Assembly: GCA_045575975.1 (NCBI GenBank)
Contig: JAZNFO010000047.1
Location: 1-9,035, forward strand
DNA length: 9,035 bases
Source of the DNA: RGIG8709 sp045575975
GTDB lineage: Bacteria > Bacillota > Clostridia > Monoglobales > Monoglobaceae
Reading direction: 5' to 3'
Below the pieces are notes generated by a model that was given only the letters and a program-made list of their open reading frames with translations, searched no databases and was not told the origin of the DNA. Positions within the stretch are counted from its first letter, which is position 1, and each line of letters opens with the position of its first letter. Shown one piece after another: positions 1 through 7,427 of this stretch. The position numbers and the translations under genes were made by a program.

Positions 1-13
1 TATTGGACAGCAT
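1..13 (-). CDS. Start of an unknown minus-strand gene, cut by the left edge
   Basis: Reading the minus strand, an ATG lies at 13-11 and is followed by codons for Leu, Ser and Asn before the window ends. An AAGAGGTG ribosome binding site (reverse complement of 19-26) sits five bases upstream of it, which is ideal spacing. This is the only evidence: four codons give no clue to the product. If real, the gene is divergent from the flavoprotein gene, with a gap of about 130 bp between the two starts. I found no convincing minus-strand promoter in that gap. Confidence 0.35.
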
Positions 14-81
14 AAAAACACCTCTTGAACTAATAATATACTTAAATTATTTACAAAAGTGGATTTTTTATACATATGTCA

Positions 82-110
82 TTGACAAAGCTTAATATAG
101 ATATTAAAAT
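82..110 (+). promoter_or_regulatory. Sigma-A promoter of the flavoprotein gene
   Basis: A perfect -35 box TTGACA (82-87) is followed after 17 bp by a -10 box TAAAAT (105-110, five of six to consensus). Transcription would start near 117, giving a leader of about 30 nt before the ATG at 147. The -35 box lies inside an 11-bp dyad, TGTCA-T-TGACA (77-87), so a regulator could overlap it, though such short dyads also arise by chance in AT-rich DNA. Confidence 0.75.
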
Positions 111-146
111 ATATAAAAAGTGCTTTATTGCAGATTGGGGATTATA

Positions 147-767
147 ATGAAAGTTTTATTGATTAATGCAAGTCCTAAGGAAAATGGCTGTACATATACA
201 GCTCTTTGTGAAATACAGAATGCTTTGATGGGTGAGGGCGTTGAAAGCGAAATTCTTTATGTTGGAAAAACCCTCAGAGGATGTATGGGCTGCGGAGCTT
301 GTAAAAAAATTGGTAAATGTGTATTTGGAGATGAAGATGCGGTTAACCTTGCTTCTGAAAAGATGAAAGAAGCAGACGGGCTTATTATAGGTTCTCCGGT
401 TCATTTTGCATCTGCATCGGGAATGGCAACAAGCTTTATGGACAGATTTTTTATGTCCTGTAAGCATCTTACTTATAAGCCGGGGGCATCAATTGTGTCC
501 TGCAGAAGAGGTGGAGCATCTGCTGCTTTTGACCAGCTTAATAAGTATTTCACTATAAGAAATATGCCTCTTGTGTCCTCGCAATATTGGAATATGGTTC
601 ACGGGAATACACCAGATGAGGTGAAAAAGGATGAAGAAGGAATGCAAACAATGCGTACCCTTGGAAGAAATATGGCATGGCTTCTTAAATGTATTGAAGC
701 AGGTGAAAAGAATGGAGTTTTAAAGCCTGTTCCTGAAGAAAAGATTTCAACCAATTATATAAGATAA
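147..767 (+). CDS. Flavodoxin-fold NAD(P)H-dependent FMN reductase with an iron-sulfur-flavoprotein-type cysteine cluster
   Basis: A 206-residue cytoplasmic protein of the NADPH-dependent FMN reductase / iron-sulfur flavoprotein superfamily. The N-terminal beta strand runs into the loop ASPKENGCT (8-16), the usual FMN-phosphate loop, and GSPVHF (82-87) is the second flavin-binding loop, followed by MDRFF (98-102). Cysteines 46, 49, 52 and 58 form C-x2-C-x2-C-x5-C, the spacing of the compact [4Fe-4S] motif of archaeal and clostridial iron-sulfur flavoproteins. By family it should shuttle electrons between a reduced donor and a small or protein acceptor, but the substrate cannot be read from sequence. 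The ATG at 147 is chosen because GGGGAT precedes it at proper distance; an in-frame GTG at 120 lies almost at the predicted transcription start, lacks a ribosome binding site and would add nine unconserved-looking residues. It is monocistronic and faces the ytvI gene convergently. Confidence 0.85.
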   Translation: MKVLLINASPKENGCTYTALCEIQNALMGEGVESEILYVGKTLRGCMGCGACKKIGKCVFGDEDAVNLASEKMKEADGLIIGSPVHFASASGMATSFMDRFFMSCKHLTYKPGASIVSCRRGGASAAFDQLNKYFTIRNMPLVSSQYWNMVHGNTPDEVKKDEEGMQTMRTLGRNMAWLLKCIEAGEKNGVLKPVPEEKISTNYIR

Positions 768-774
768 AAATTAA

Positions 775-800
775 GCCCTGAAAGAAAAATCTTTCAGGGC
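775..800. terminator. Bidirectional intrinsic terminator between convergent genes
   Basis: A perfect 10-bp stem, GCCCTGAAAG (775-784) against CTTTCAGGGC (791-800), encloses a six-base loop. On the plus strand it is followed by ACTTTTTATTT, and on the minus strand by TTAATTTTTATC, so both directions have a T-rich tail. It starts 7 bp after the flavoprotein stop codon and lies 5 bp beyond the ytvI stop codon, so it can end both transcripts. Confidence 0.9.
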
Positions 801-805
801 ACTTT

Positions 806-1858
806 TTATTTGTTTGATTTATATGCTATATAAGCATTTGTAAGAAATAGGGCTGTTATTGGCCCGATAATAATTCCGCCAATGCCGAAAATGTTGAGTC
901 CGAGGTATATGCTGACAAGGGTAACAAGCGGATGAAGTCCTATTTGAGAGCTTATAACTTTAGGCTCTAAAAGTTGTCTTGTAACAAAAGCTATAACCTG
1001 AACGATAATAAGTCCGCCGGCGAAGAAATAATCACCCATTATAAATGAGATGATTGCCCATGGGATAAGAATTATTGCAGTTCCAAAGAATGGGAGAGCA
1101 TCAACAAAACCGATTATAAGCCCCATAACAAGAGGATAATCCGCTCCTAAAATCCAAAGAGCAACAGTGGTAATTGTAAAGGTTATGCTCATTAAAATAA
1201 GCTGAGCTCTAAGATATGTCAAAAAGGCAGAAAATGCAGTTGATTTAAAGGAATTCAGTAATTTTTTCACTTTCTCAGGACAGTTTTCGTTAAAAAAGTT
1301 AACAAGCAAAGTGTAATCTTTTGTAATAAAAAATGTTGAGAGAAGGAACATAAAGAAGAACACCACAATATCAGGAAGAGAAACCGCAAATCTTTTTGCA
1401 AGGGATATAGCACCGGTTGTGAATGGTGTTATGTTATTAAACAGTGAGTTTGATAACTGCTTTGAAAAGGTGTCAATAAGTTCCTTGACTTTTGGGGAAA
1501 ATCCAATATAGTATTCATTGAATTTGCTTGCTATACTTCCGGATGCATTTTTTAATATATCGATTGTTGAAGACATATTCTGGATAAAGTCTTTTATCTG
1601 TTCAAAAATCTGGGAGAATATGAGAACAAGTATCCATGATACTAATGCAACAATGCCGGTAACAATAAGAGCTGATGATATTCCCCTGTTAATTTTAAAT
1701 TTTTTGTTTAAAAGGTTAATAATTTTCTGGCAGGGAAATGCAACTAAGAATGCAAGAAGGAAGGGTAAAAACAGTTTAATGAAAACAGGCAAGAGCAATA
1801 GTAGGGCAACAATTAAAACTGTTACAATTGCAAATTTTATATATTTTTCATATTGCAT
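806..1858 (-). CDS. ytvI: Sporulation integral membrane protein YtvI (AI-2E exporter superfamily)
   Basis: A 350-residue polytopic membrane protein of the AI-2E/PerM permease superfamily. Hydrophobic segments lie at roughly 8-44 (two), 60-82, 163-178, 213-238, 243-272, 278-293 and 308-342. The large polar section at 83-160 is typical of the family. The C-terminal half carries the family core: VDALPFFGTAIILIPWAI (252-269), TRQLLEPKV (293-301), QIGLHPLVTLVSIYLG (305-320) and a final GIGGIIIGPI (325-334). The LIPWAI and GLHPL stretches resemble YtvI more than other AI-2E paralogues. In Bacillus, YtvI is tied to sporulation, but its transported substrate, if any, is unknown. GGAGAG precedes the ATG with good spacing. 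It is the second gene of a leftward pair, 19 bp after the ApgM-family gene, with no promoter seen between. A general AI-2E transporter is the alternative name. Confidence 0.8.
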   Translation of the reverse strand: MQYEKYIKFAIVTVLIVALLLLLPVFIKLFLPFLLAFLVAFPCQKIINLLNKKFKINRGISSALIVTGIVALVSWILVLIFSQIFEQIKDFIQNMSSTIDILKNASGSIASKFNEYYIGFSPKVKELIDTFSKQLSNSLFNNITPFTTGAISLAKRFAVSLPDIVVFFFMFLLSTFFITKDYTLLVNFFNENCPEKVKKLLNSFKSTAFSAFLTYLRAQLILMSITFTITTVALWILGADYPLVMGLIIGFVDALPFFGTAIILIPWAIISFIMGDYFFAGGLIIVQVIAFVTRQLLEPKVISSQIGLHPLVTLVSIYLGLNIFGIGGIIIGPITALFLTNAYIAYKSNK

Positions 1859-1877
1859 AGTGCTCTCTCCTTTTTTA

Positions 1878-3077
1878 TTAATTGAGAAGTTTTTCTATAA
1901 TTTTGTATCCTTCTTTAACAACAATTCCTGTTGTTTCTGCATTTTTCTCTGTGTAGCTAAGATTTGTTTCTTTATTGTTTTCATAACTCTTGTATATTAT
2001 GTATGGAACAGGATTTCTTGTGTGAGTTCTGATATCAAGAGGTGTTGGGTGGTCAGGCATAATAAGGATTGAAAAATCTTCTTCTGATTTTTTTAAATAA
2101 TTTAAAATTGGGGCAACGATTTTTTCATCAATAAGCTCAATTGCCTTAACTTTGTTATCTATTTCGTGTCTGTGTCCCGCTTCGTCTGCTGCTTCAAGAT
2201 GAACATAAACGAAGTCGGCTCCATTCTTTAAGGCATTGATTGATGCTTCTGCCTTTCCGTCAAAATTGGTGTGGACATTTCCTGTTGCACCGGGAACTTC
2301 GATAACATCAAGGTCTGCACAAACTCCAATTCCCCTGATAAGGTCAACGGCTGAAACAACTGCACCTTTCAGGTTGAATTTATTTATATATGTATCAAGA
2401 TCAGGTTTTGTTCCGTTTCCCCAAATCCAGATTGAATTTGCAGGTCTAAGTCCTCTCTCTTCTCTTTTTTTGTTTACAGGGTGGTCTTTCAATATGTCAT
2501 AGCTTTTCTTCATTAAGGTAAGAAGTGTTTCGTCCTTTGGAAGATATTCTGTGATTTTCCTTTCAGAAATATCGTGAGGAGGAGTAAGCTCAAAGTTGTT
2601 TTCCTTGTTGTGCCACACAAGAAGATGACGATAACTTATTCCGCCAAAGAATTCATATTCTTCGGTTTTTAAGGCTTCATTTACGGCTTTTATAAGTTCT
2701 CTTGCCTCTTCTGTGGAAATCTCATCGGAACTGTAATCAACCATAGTTTTGTTTTCGTATGGCATATCATCTGACAAATTAACAAGATTTGTTCTGAATG
2801 TTGTGTCTGTAAGCTCAAGGTTGACATTCATACTCATAGCTTCGAGCGGAGAACGACCGGTATAATATTTCTGTGGGTCGTAACCAAAAACGGCAAGATT
2901 TGCAACATCACTGCCGGGAGGAAGATTATCAGGAACGGTGATTGCCATTCCCATTTCTCCTTTTTGTGCAAGTGAGTCTATATTAGGTTTATTTGCAACC
3001 TCCAATGGAGTTTTATTTTCTAATTCTTTAACAGGTGTATCTGCTGCACCATCTATAAGTATAACAACATGTTTCAT
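1878..3077 (-). CDS. apgM: ApgM-family cofactor-independent phosphoglycerate mutase (or proposed homoserine kinase)
   Basis: A 399-residue member of the alkaline-phosphatase-like metalloenzyme superfamily, full length for the bacterial branch of archaeal-type phosphoglycerate mutases. Visible landmarks are the N-terminal metal aspartate in VILIDGAAD (5-13), the nucleophile Ser56 in PPGSDVANLAVFGYDP (53-68), YTGRSPLEA (72-80), the family stretch NSIWIWGNG (214-222), HLEAADEAGHRHE (293-305) supplying Asp298 and His302, and MPDHPTP (340-346) with His352 completing the two-metal site. All expected metal and nucleophile residues are present, so it should be active. The likely reaction is interconversion of 3- and 2-phosphoglycerate in the cytosol. 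Members of this same bacterial branch have also been proposed to be homoserine kinases because of threonine-gene neighbours; no threonine gene is visible here. AAGGGG precedes the ATG. It leads a two-gene leftward operon with ytvI. Confidence 0.85.
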   Translation of the reverse strand: MKHVVILIDGAADTPVKELENKTPLEVANKPNIDSLAQKGEMGMAITVPDNLPPGSDVANLAVFGYDPQKYYTGRSPLEAMSMNVNLELTDTTFRTNLVNLSDDMPYENKTMVDYSSDEISTEEARELIKAVNEALKTEEYEFFGGISYRHLLVWHNKENNFELTPPHDISERKITEYLPKDETLLTLMKKSYDILKDHPVNKKREERGLRPANSIWIWGNGTKPDLDTYINKFNLKGAVVSAVDLIRGIGVCADLDVIEVPGATGNVHTNFDGKAEASINALKNGADFVYVHLEAADEAGHRHEIDNKVKAIELIDEKIVAPILNYLKKSEEDFSILIMPDHPTPLDIRTHTRNPVPYIIYKSYENNKETNLSYTEKNAETTGIVVKEGYKIIEKLLN

Positions 3078-3117
3078 AAATATTCCCCTTTTAAAATTTG
3101 GTTAGCTATATACATAA

Positions 3118-3147
3118 ATTATACTACTTATATAATGGCTTTGTCAA
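3118..3147 (-). promoter_or_regulatory. Perfect-consensus sigma-A promoter of the apgM-ytvI operon
   Basis: On the minus strand, TTGACA (3147-3142) is followed after 18 bp by TATAAT (3123-3118). Both boxes match consensus at all six positions. Transcription would begin near 3111, giving a leader of about 34 nt before the ATG at 3077. The sequence ATTGACAAAGC around the -35 box is identical to that at the flavoprotein promoter (81-91). Confidence 0.8.
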
Positions 3148-3158
3148 TTATTTTAAGG

Positions 3159-3173
3159 CTTTTGTCACAAAAG
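3159..3173. promoter_or_regulatory. 15-bp dyad between divergent promoters, candidate operator
   Basis: CTTTTGT and ACAAAAG form perfect 7-bp arms around a single central base. The centre (3166) lies between the -35 boxes of the leftward apgM promoter (ends 3147) and the rightward pth promoter (starts 3192). A one-base centre cannot form a hairpin loop, so if functional it would act as a DNA-binding site. No regulator is identified. Confidence 0.35.
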
Positions 3174-3191
3174 TTTAATTATTTTTTCTGC

Positions 3192-3220
3192 TGGACAAAA
3201 AATTTATAATGTGATATACT
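3192..3220 (+). promoter_or_regulatory. Sigma-A promoter of pth-mfd, with extended -10
   Basis: TGGACA (3192-3197, five of six) is followed after 17 bp by TATACT (3215-3220, five of six). A TG at 3212-3213 gives an extended -10 element, TGATATACT. The start site would be near 3227, giving a leader of about 29 nt. A 13-bp dyad, TTTGAT-T-ATCAAA (3225-3237), overlaps the predicted start. Confidence 0.7.
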
Positions 3221-3255
3221 AAAATTTGATTATCAAACGAAATTAAGGTGATTTA

Positions 3256-3819
3256 ATGTATATAATAGCAGGGCTTGGAAATCCCGGAAAAAACTATGTG
3301 GGAACAAGGCATAATATGGGCTTTGAGGTTATTGATACAATAGCTGCAAAATATAATATAAGTATTAATAAAGAAAAGTTTAAAGCACATTTTGGTGAGG
3401 GAAGAATAGGAGGCGAAAAGGTTATTCTTATTAAACCTCAGACTTTTATGAATTTAAGCGGTGAGAGCATAAGAGAATTTGTTGAGTTTTATAAACTGGA
3501 CTCTGAAAATCTGATTGTTATATATGATGATATATCTCTTCCTGTGGGTAAACTTCGTATAAGACCAAAGGGAAGTGCTGGTGGACATAACGGAATGAAG
3601 AGTATTATCTATCAGATACAGAGTGATATTTTCCCAAGGATAAAGGTGGGGGTTGGTGCCCCGGAAAATAAGGATTATGATTTGGCGGATTATGTGCTTG
3701 GAAGATTTACAAAAGAAGAGGTTGATGCCCTGATTCCTGTTGCTATCAAGGCTGCATCAGCGGTTGAGACTATAATAACTTCCGGAACAGAAAAAGCAAT
3801 GGCAGAGTTTAATGGTTAA
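3256..3819 (+). CDS. pth: Peptidyl-tRNA hydrolase
   Basis: A 187-residue cytosolic enzyme that cleaves the ester bond of peptidyl-tRNAs released prematurely by ribosomes, freeing tRNA for reuse. The N-terminus GLGNPGKNYVGTRHNMGF (6-23) is the Pth signature and holds Asn9 and the catalytic His19. TFMNLSGE (63-70) carries Asn66, YDDISLPVGKLRIRPKGSAG (90-109) carries the catalytic-pair Asp91, and GGHNGMKSI (109-117) carries Asn112. All match the active-site residues known from the E. coli enzyme (Asn10, His20, Asn68, Asp93, Asn114). Length is normal and there is no truncation. AAGGTG lies five bases before the ATG. It is the first gene of a group with mfd, 24 bp downstream, the usual Firmicutes neighbour. 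Confidence 0.97.
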   Translation: MYIIAGLGNPGKNYVGTRHNMGFEVIDTIAAKYNISINKEKFKAHFGEGRIGGEKVILIKPQTFMNLSGESIREFVEFYKLDSENLIVIYDDISLPVGKLRIRPKGSAGGHNGMKSIIYQIQSDIFPRIKVGVGAPENKDYDLADYVLGRFTKEEVDALIPVAIKAASAVETIITSGTEKAMAEFNG

Positions 3820-3843
3820 TTTTTAAAAAGGAATTGATGAATT

Positions 3844-6800
3844 ATGAGTCAGTGTAAGTTAATATATGACAATATGCTTGATGACAGTGCAGAGTTTGAA
3901 GAACTTTATGATGCCTCGAAAGCAGGGAAGTTTCCTGTCAGCATAAGCGGTGTATCAGATACGGCAAGGGCACATATTGCCTGTTCACTGTGTAAAAAAT
4001 TGAATAAAAAGCTTTTGTTCATAACTTATGCGGAGTCTAATGCGAAAAAGATAATTGAGGACCTGAGATTTTTCCTTCAGGAAAGTCCGATGTATTTCCC
4101 TGAAAGAGAACTGATGTTTTATGATATTGCGGCTGCGGGAAATGATATAAGAGAGAAGCGACTTTCTGTTATAGATGCTCTTGGCAGCAAGAATAAGCCA
4201 AATGTTGTGACAACAATTCAGGGTGTTTTAAGTCCTGTTCTTGATAAAAAAAGCAGTGATGAAAAAACTGTTTATCTTAAAGCAGGGGAAGATTATGATA
4301 TATCATATCTGACAGAAAAAATGATTGACCTTGGTTACACAAGGGTTGATATGGTGGAAGGAAGAGGACAATTCAGTATTCGAGGCGGTATTTTTGATTT
4401 CTTTCCGTTTTCAGAAGAGCTTCCATATCGTGCAGAATTTTTTGACACAGAAATTGAAAGCATAAGGCTTTTTGAAATAGACAGTCAAAGAACTGTAAAT
4501 CAGGTTGACTATGCCAAAATAAGTCCTTCTGTTGAAGAGGTTCTGGATGATATTAAAAGAGAAGAACTTATTAAGAAACTAAAAGCAATAATTGATAAAA
4601 CAGAAAAAATTAAGGAACCATCGGAGACTCAATTAAAATCTGTTGAAATTATAAAAGGAGATATGGAAAGAATAAAAGAAAAAATTCTTTTTCCGTCAAT
4701 GGATAAGTATATTCCTTTTCTCTATGATGAAATTCCCACCATAATAGATTATATTTCTGATGATTATCTGATTTTTGTGGATGAACCGCAAAGGGCAAAA
4801 GAAACGGCAGTTGCCTTTGAAAACAGATTTTCAGAAAGTGTGTCCGATATGCTCGAAAGAGGGGTTATTCCAAAGAGCAGTTTTAATTATCATAAAAGTT
4901 ATAAATCTTTTGTAAAAGATATAAGTGGGCAAAACACAATAACATTCAGTCCGTTTTCTCATTCTGCAGGAGATATTAAACCCAGTTTTCTTGCAGGTTT
5001 TACTGTTAAGAATCTTGATAGCTATAACGGAAAGTTTGAACTTTTGTATGATTCCTTGAAATTTTATAGGAAAAATAAATACAGAATTATTGTTCTTGCA
5101 GGTGGTGAGACAAGAGCTAAGAATCTTGCAAATCAGCTTGAAGACGAAGAAATTTATGCAACATATATGGAAGATTTAAAGAATCTTCCGGAGGAGGGGC
5201 AGATTTTTATCAGCAGAGGAAGCCTTTCGAAAGGTTTTGAATATCCCCTGATAAGAACAGTTGTTATTTCGGACAGAGAAATTTTTGGTTCGGACCATAA
5301 AAAATCCCGCAGGGGAAATCTTTCTGCAAAAGACAGACTTCAAAGCTTTTCGGATATCAGCGTTGGAGATTATGTTGTTCACCAGAATCACGGAATAGGA
5401 AAGTATGTTGGTATTCAAAGGCTTACTATAAGCGGGGTTAAAAAAGATTATATGAAAATCCTGTATAAGGGAGAAGATTGTCTTTATGTGCCTGCAGATC
5501 AGCTTAAGCTTTTATTTAAATATACGGGTAACGGAACAAATGTAAGACTTAACAGGCTTGATGGTCAGGAGTGGAAAAAGACCAAGGAAAAGGTCAGTGC
5601 ATCCTGTCGGGATATGGCGAAAAAGCTTATAGAGTTATATGCCAAAAGAGAAAGCATAAAAGGTATTTCCTATCTTGAAGACACGGAGTGGCAAAAGGAT
5701 TTTGAGTCAACCTTTCCATATGATGAAACAGATGACCAGCTCAGGTGTATTGATGAAGTAAAATCTGATATGGAAAAACAAAAACCAATGGACAGACTCC
5801 TTTGTGGTGATGTTGGTTACGGCAAAACCGAGGTTGCTATGAGAGCGGCATTCAAGGCAGTTATGAGCGGTTATCAGGTTGCGTATCTTGTTCCCACAAC
5901 CATACTTGCAAGTCAGCATTTTTCAAACTTTAAGCAAAGAATGAAAGGCTTTGCTGTAAATATTGGTATGCTGTCAAGATTTATTACGCCAACTCAGCAG
6001 AAAAAAGTTATTGAAGATTTAAAAAACGGTACACTTGATATTGTTATAGGAACTCATAAACTGCTTAACAAAAATATTAAATTTAAAAAGCTTGGTCTTT
6101 TGATTATTGACGAAGAGCAACGATTTGGGGTATCTCACAAGGAAAGAATAAAAGAAATAAAAAACGAGATAGATGTTCTCACTTTAACGGCAACTCCTAT
6201 TCCAAGAACGCTCCATATGTCTCTTTCGGGGATAAGGGATATGAGTATTTTATCAACTCCTCCGGGGGACAGATATCCTGTTGCAACATATGTGCTGGAA
6301 TATAACAGTGATGTTATAAGAGAGGCAGTTTTAAAGGAACTTGCAAGGGGAGGACAGGTGTATTATCTTCATAACAGAGTTGACGGCATAGAGAAAAAAG
6401 CAGAGGAACTTAGAGCCTTGCTGCCCGACGCCAGAATAGTTACGGCTCACGGGAAGATGTCGGAGCAACAGCTTGAGAATATTATGTATGATGTTTCTGA
6501 GGGCGAAATTGATGTTTTGGTTTGCACAACTATAATCGAAACAGGTCTTGATATTCCGAATGTAAATACTATCATTATTGAAGATTCTGAAAGACTGGGA
6601 CTTTCTCAGCTTTATCAGCTCCGAGGTAGAGTTGGTCGTTCAAACAGACTTGCATATGCATATCTTACCTATCGGAAAAACAAAGTTCTGAACGAAGATG
6701 CACAAAAGAGACTGAAGGCTATAAAGGATTTCACGGAATTTGGCTCAGGCTTTAAAATTGCTATGAAAGACCTTGAAATAAGAGGAACAGGAAATGTTAT

Positions 6801-7344
6801 CGGTCCACAGCAAAGCGGTAATATGGAGGTTGTTGGATATGACCTTTACTGCAGGCTACTGTCAAAAGCTGTTTCAGATGTTAAGGGTATTGAAAGCAGA
6901 GAAGAAAAGGATACTCTTGCAGATATTACGGTTAATGCTTTTATTCCGGATAAATATATAACATCCCATGCTCAGAGGATTGAGCTTTATAAAAAGATTT
7001 CATCAATTGAGTCAAAAGAGGATGTTCTTGATATTTACGATGAAACTTTGGACAGATACGGGGATGTTCCGGCTGAGGTCTATAATCTTATGCTTGTCTC
7101 CTTAGTAAGATACACGGCATCTTTGAAAGGATTTACAGAAATTAAGGCGTCGGAGGGGGATTTGAAATTATATTTTTCTCCTGATTCTCCACCCAGCTTT
7201 GAAAAAATTGTTGAAATGACAACCAGAGACAGAAATATTTTTATCAGGAATACAAATAAACCCCATATTTTTTATAAACTGCCGAAATTCAATAATGAAA
7301 AATCCTTTTTGGACGGAATATATGAATTTTTAGTAAATATTTAA
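3844..7344 (+). CDS. mfd: Transcription-repair coupling factor
   Basis: A 1166-residue DNA translocase that pushes stalled RNA polymerase off template lesions and recruits UvrA for nucleotide excision repair. The domain order is canonical. A UvrB-like N-terminal module contains VEGRGQFSIRGGIFDFFPF (171-189). The RNA-polymerase-interacting domain covers about 505-575 and begins GDYVVHQNHGIGKYVG (508-523). The superfamily 2 helicase motor has Walker A GDVGYGKT (655-662), DEEQ (756-759), the TATPIPRT motif III region and the QLRGRVGR motif VI. The translocation motif follows at RGTGNVIGPQQSGNM (980-994), and a C-terminal TRCF domain ends the protein. Length is within the family norm (about 1150-1180). 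AAAAAGGA (3825-3832) is the ribosome binding site, about 11 bases from the ATG and slightly far. No terminator separates it from pth, so co-transcription is likely. Confidence 0.97.
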   Translation: MSQCKLIYDNMLDDSAEFEELYDASKAGKFPVSISGVSDTARAHIACSLCKKLNKKLLFITYAESNAKKIIEDLRFFLQESPMYFPERELMFYDIAAAGNDIREKRLSVIDALGSKNKPNVVTTIQGVLSPVLDKKSSDEKTVYLKAGEDYDISYLTEKMIDLGYTRVDMVEGRGQFSIRGGIFDFFPFSEELPYRAEFFDTEIESIRLFEIDSQRTVNQVDYAKISPSVEEVLDDIKREELIKKLKAIIDKTEKIKEPSETQLKSVEIIKGDMERIKEKILFPSMDKYIPFLYDEIPTIIDYISDDYLIFVDEPQRAKETAVAFENRFSESVSDMLERGVIPKSSFNYHKSYKSFVKDISGQNTITFSPFSHSAGDIKPSFLAGFTVKNLDSYNGKFELLYDSLKFYRKNKYRIIVLAGGETRAKNLANQLEDEEIYATYMEDLKNLPEEGQIFISRGSLSKGFEYPLIRTVVISDREIFGSDHKKSRRGNLSAKDRLQSFSDISVGDYVVHQNHGIGKYVGIQRLTISGVKKDYMKILYKGEDCLYVPADQLKLLFKYTGNGTNVRLNRLDGQEWKKTKEKVSASCRDMAKKLIELYAKRESIKGISYLEDTEWQKDFESTFPYDETDDQLRCIDEVKSDMEKQKPMDRLLCGDVGYGKTEVAMRAAFKAVMSGYQVAYLVPTTILASQHFSNFKQRMKGFAVNIGMLSRFITPTQQKKVIEDLKNGTLDIVIGTHKLLNKNIKFKKLGLLIIDEEQRFGVSHKERIKEIKNEIDVLTLTATPIPRTLHMSLSGIRDMSILSTPPGDRYPVATYVLEYNSDVIREAVLKELARGGQVYYLHNRVDGIEKKAEELRALLPDARIVTAHGKMSEQQLENIMYDVSEGEIDVLVCTTIIETGLDIPNVNTIIIEDSERLGLSQLYQLRGRVGRSNRLAYAYLTYRKNKVLNEDAQKRLKAIKDFTEFGSGFKIAMKDLEIRGTGNVIGPQQSGNMEVVGYDLYCRLLSKAVSDVKGIESREEKDTLADITVNAFIPDKYITSHAQRIELYKKISSIESKEDVLDIYDETLDRYGDVPAEVYNLMLVSLVRYTASLKGFTEIKASEGDLKLYFSPDSPPSFEKIVEMTTRDRNIFIRNTNKPHIFYKLPKFNNEKSFLDGIYEFLVNI

Positions 7345-7362
7345 GAAATTTATAAAAAACTA

Positions 7363-7391
7363 TGGAAAAATTTAAAAAAGTGTTGTATAAT
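7363..7391 (+). promoter_or_regulatory. Probable sigma-A promoter of the foldase gene
   Basis: A perfect -10 box TATAAT (7386-7391) is preceded after 17 bp by a weak -35 TGGAAA (7363-7368, four of six). The predicted start is near 7398, about 30 nt before the ATG at 7428. The 83-bp gap after mfd holds no hairpin terminator, so the gene could be transcribed both by read-through and from here. Confidence 0.5.
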
Positions 7392-7427
7392 TATAAAAAA
7401 GATTAAATTGTGTAAGGAGATATACAA

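Noticed and set aside
120..146. Upstream GTG start for the flavoprotein
   Set aside because: It lies about three bases after the predicted transcription start, has no ribosome binding site, and the ATG at 147 begins exactly at the conserved first beta strand.
156..467. 103-codon minus-strand open frame inside the flavoprotein gene
   Set aside because: It is fully antisense to a gene with clear FMN and cysteine motifs, and its cysteine-rich peptide is a by-product of the reverse reading.
1518..2072. 184-codon open frame on the plus strand across the ytvI-apgM junction
   Set aside because: It is antisense to two well-supported genes, crosses their intergenic gap, has no ribosome binding site, and its peptide has no recognisable domain.
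2236..2502. 88-codon plus-strand open frame inside apgM
   Set aside because: It is antisense to the conserved central part of apgM and has no start signals of its own.
5176..5919. Two minus-strand open frames (5176-5418 and 5707-5919) inside mfd
   Set aside because: Both are antisense to conserved mfd domains, short, and without plausible ribosome binding sites.
7345..7427. Terminator after mfd
   Set aside because: The 83-bp gap is A/T-rich with short runs, but no stem of useful length precedes a T tract.
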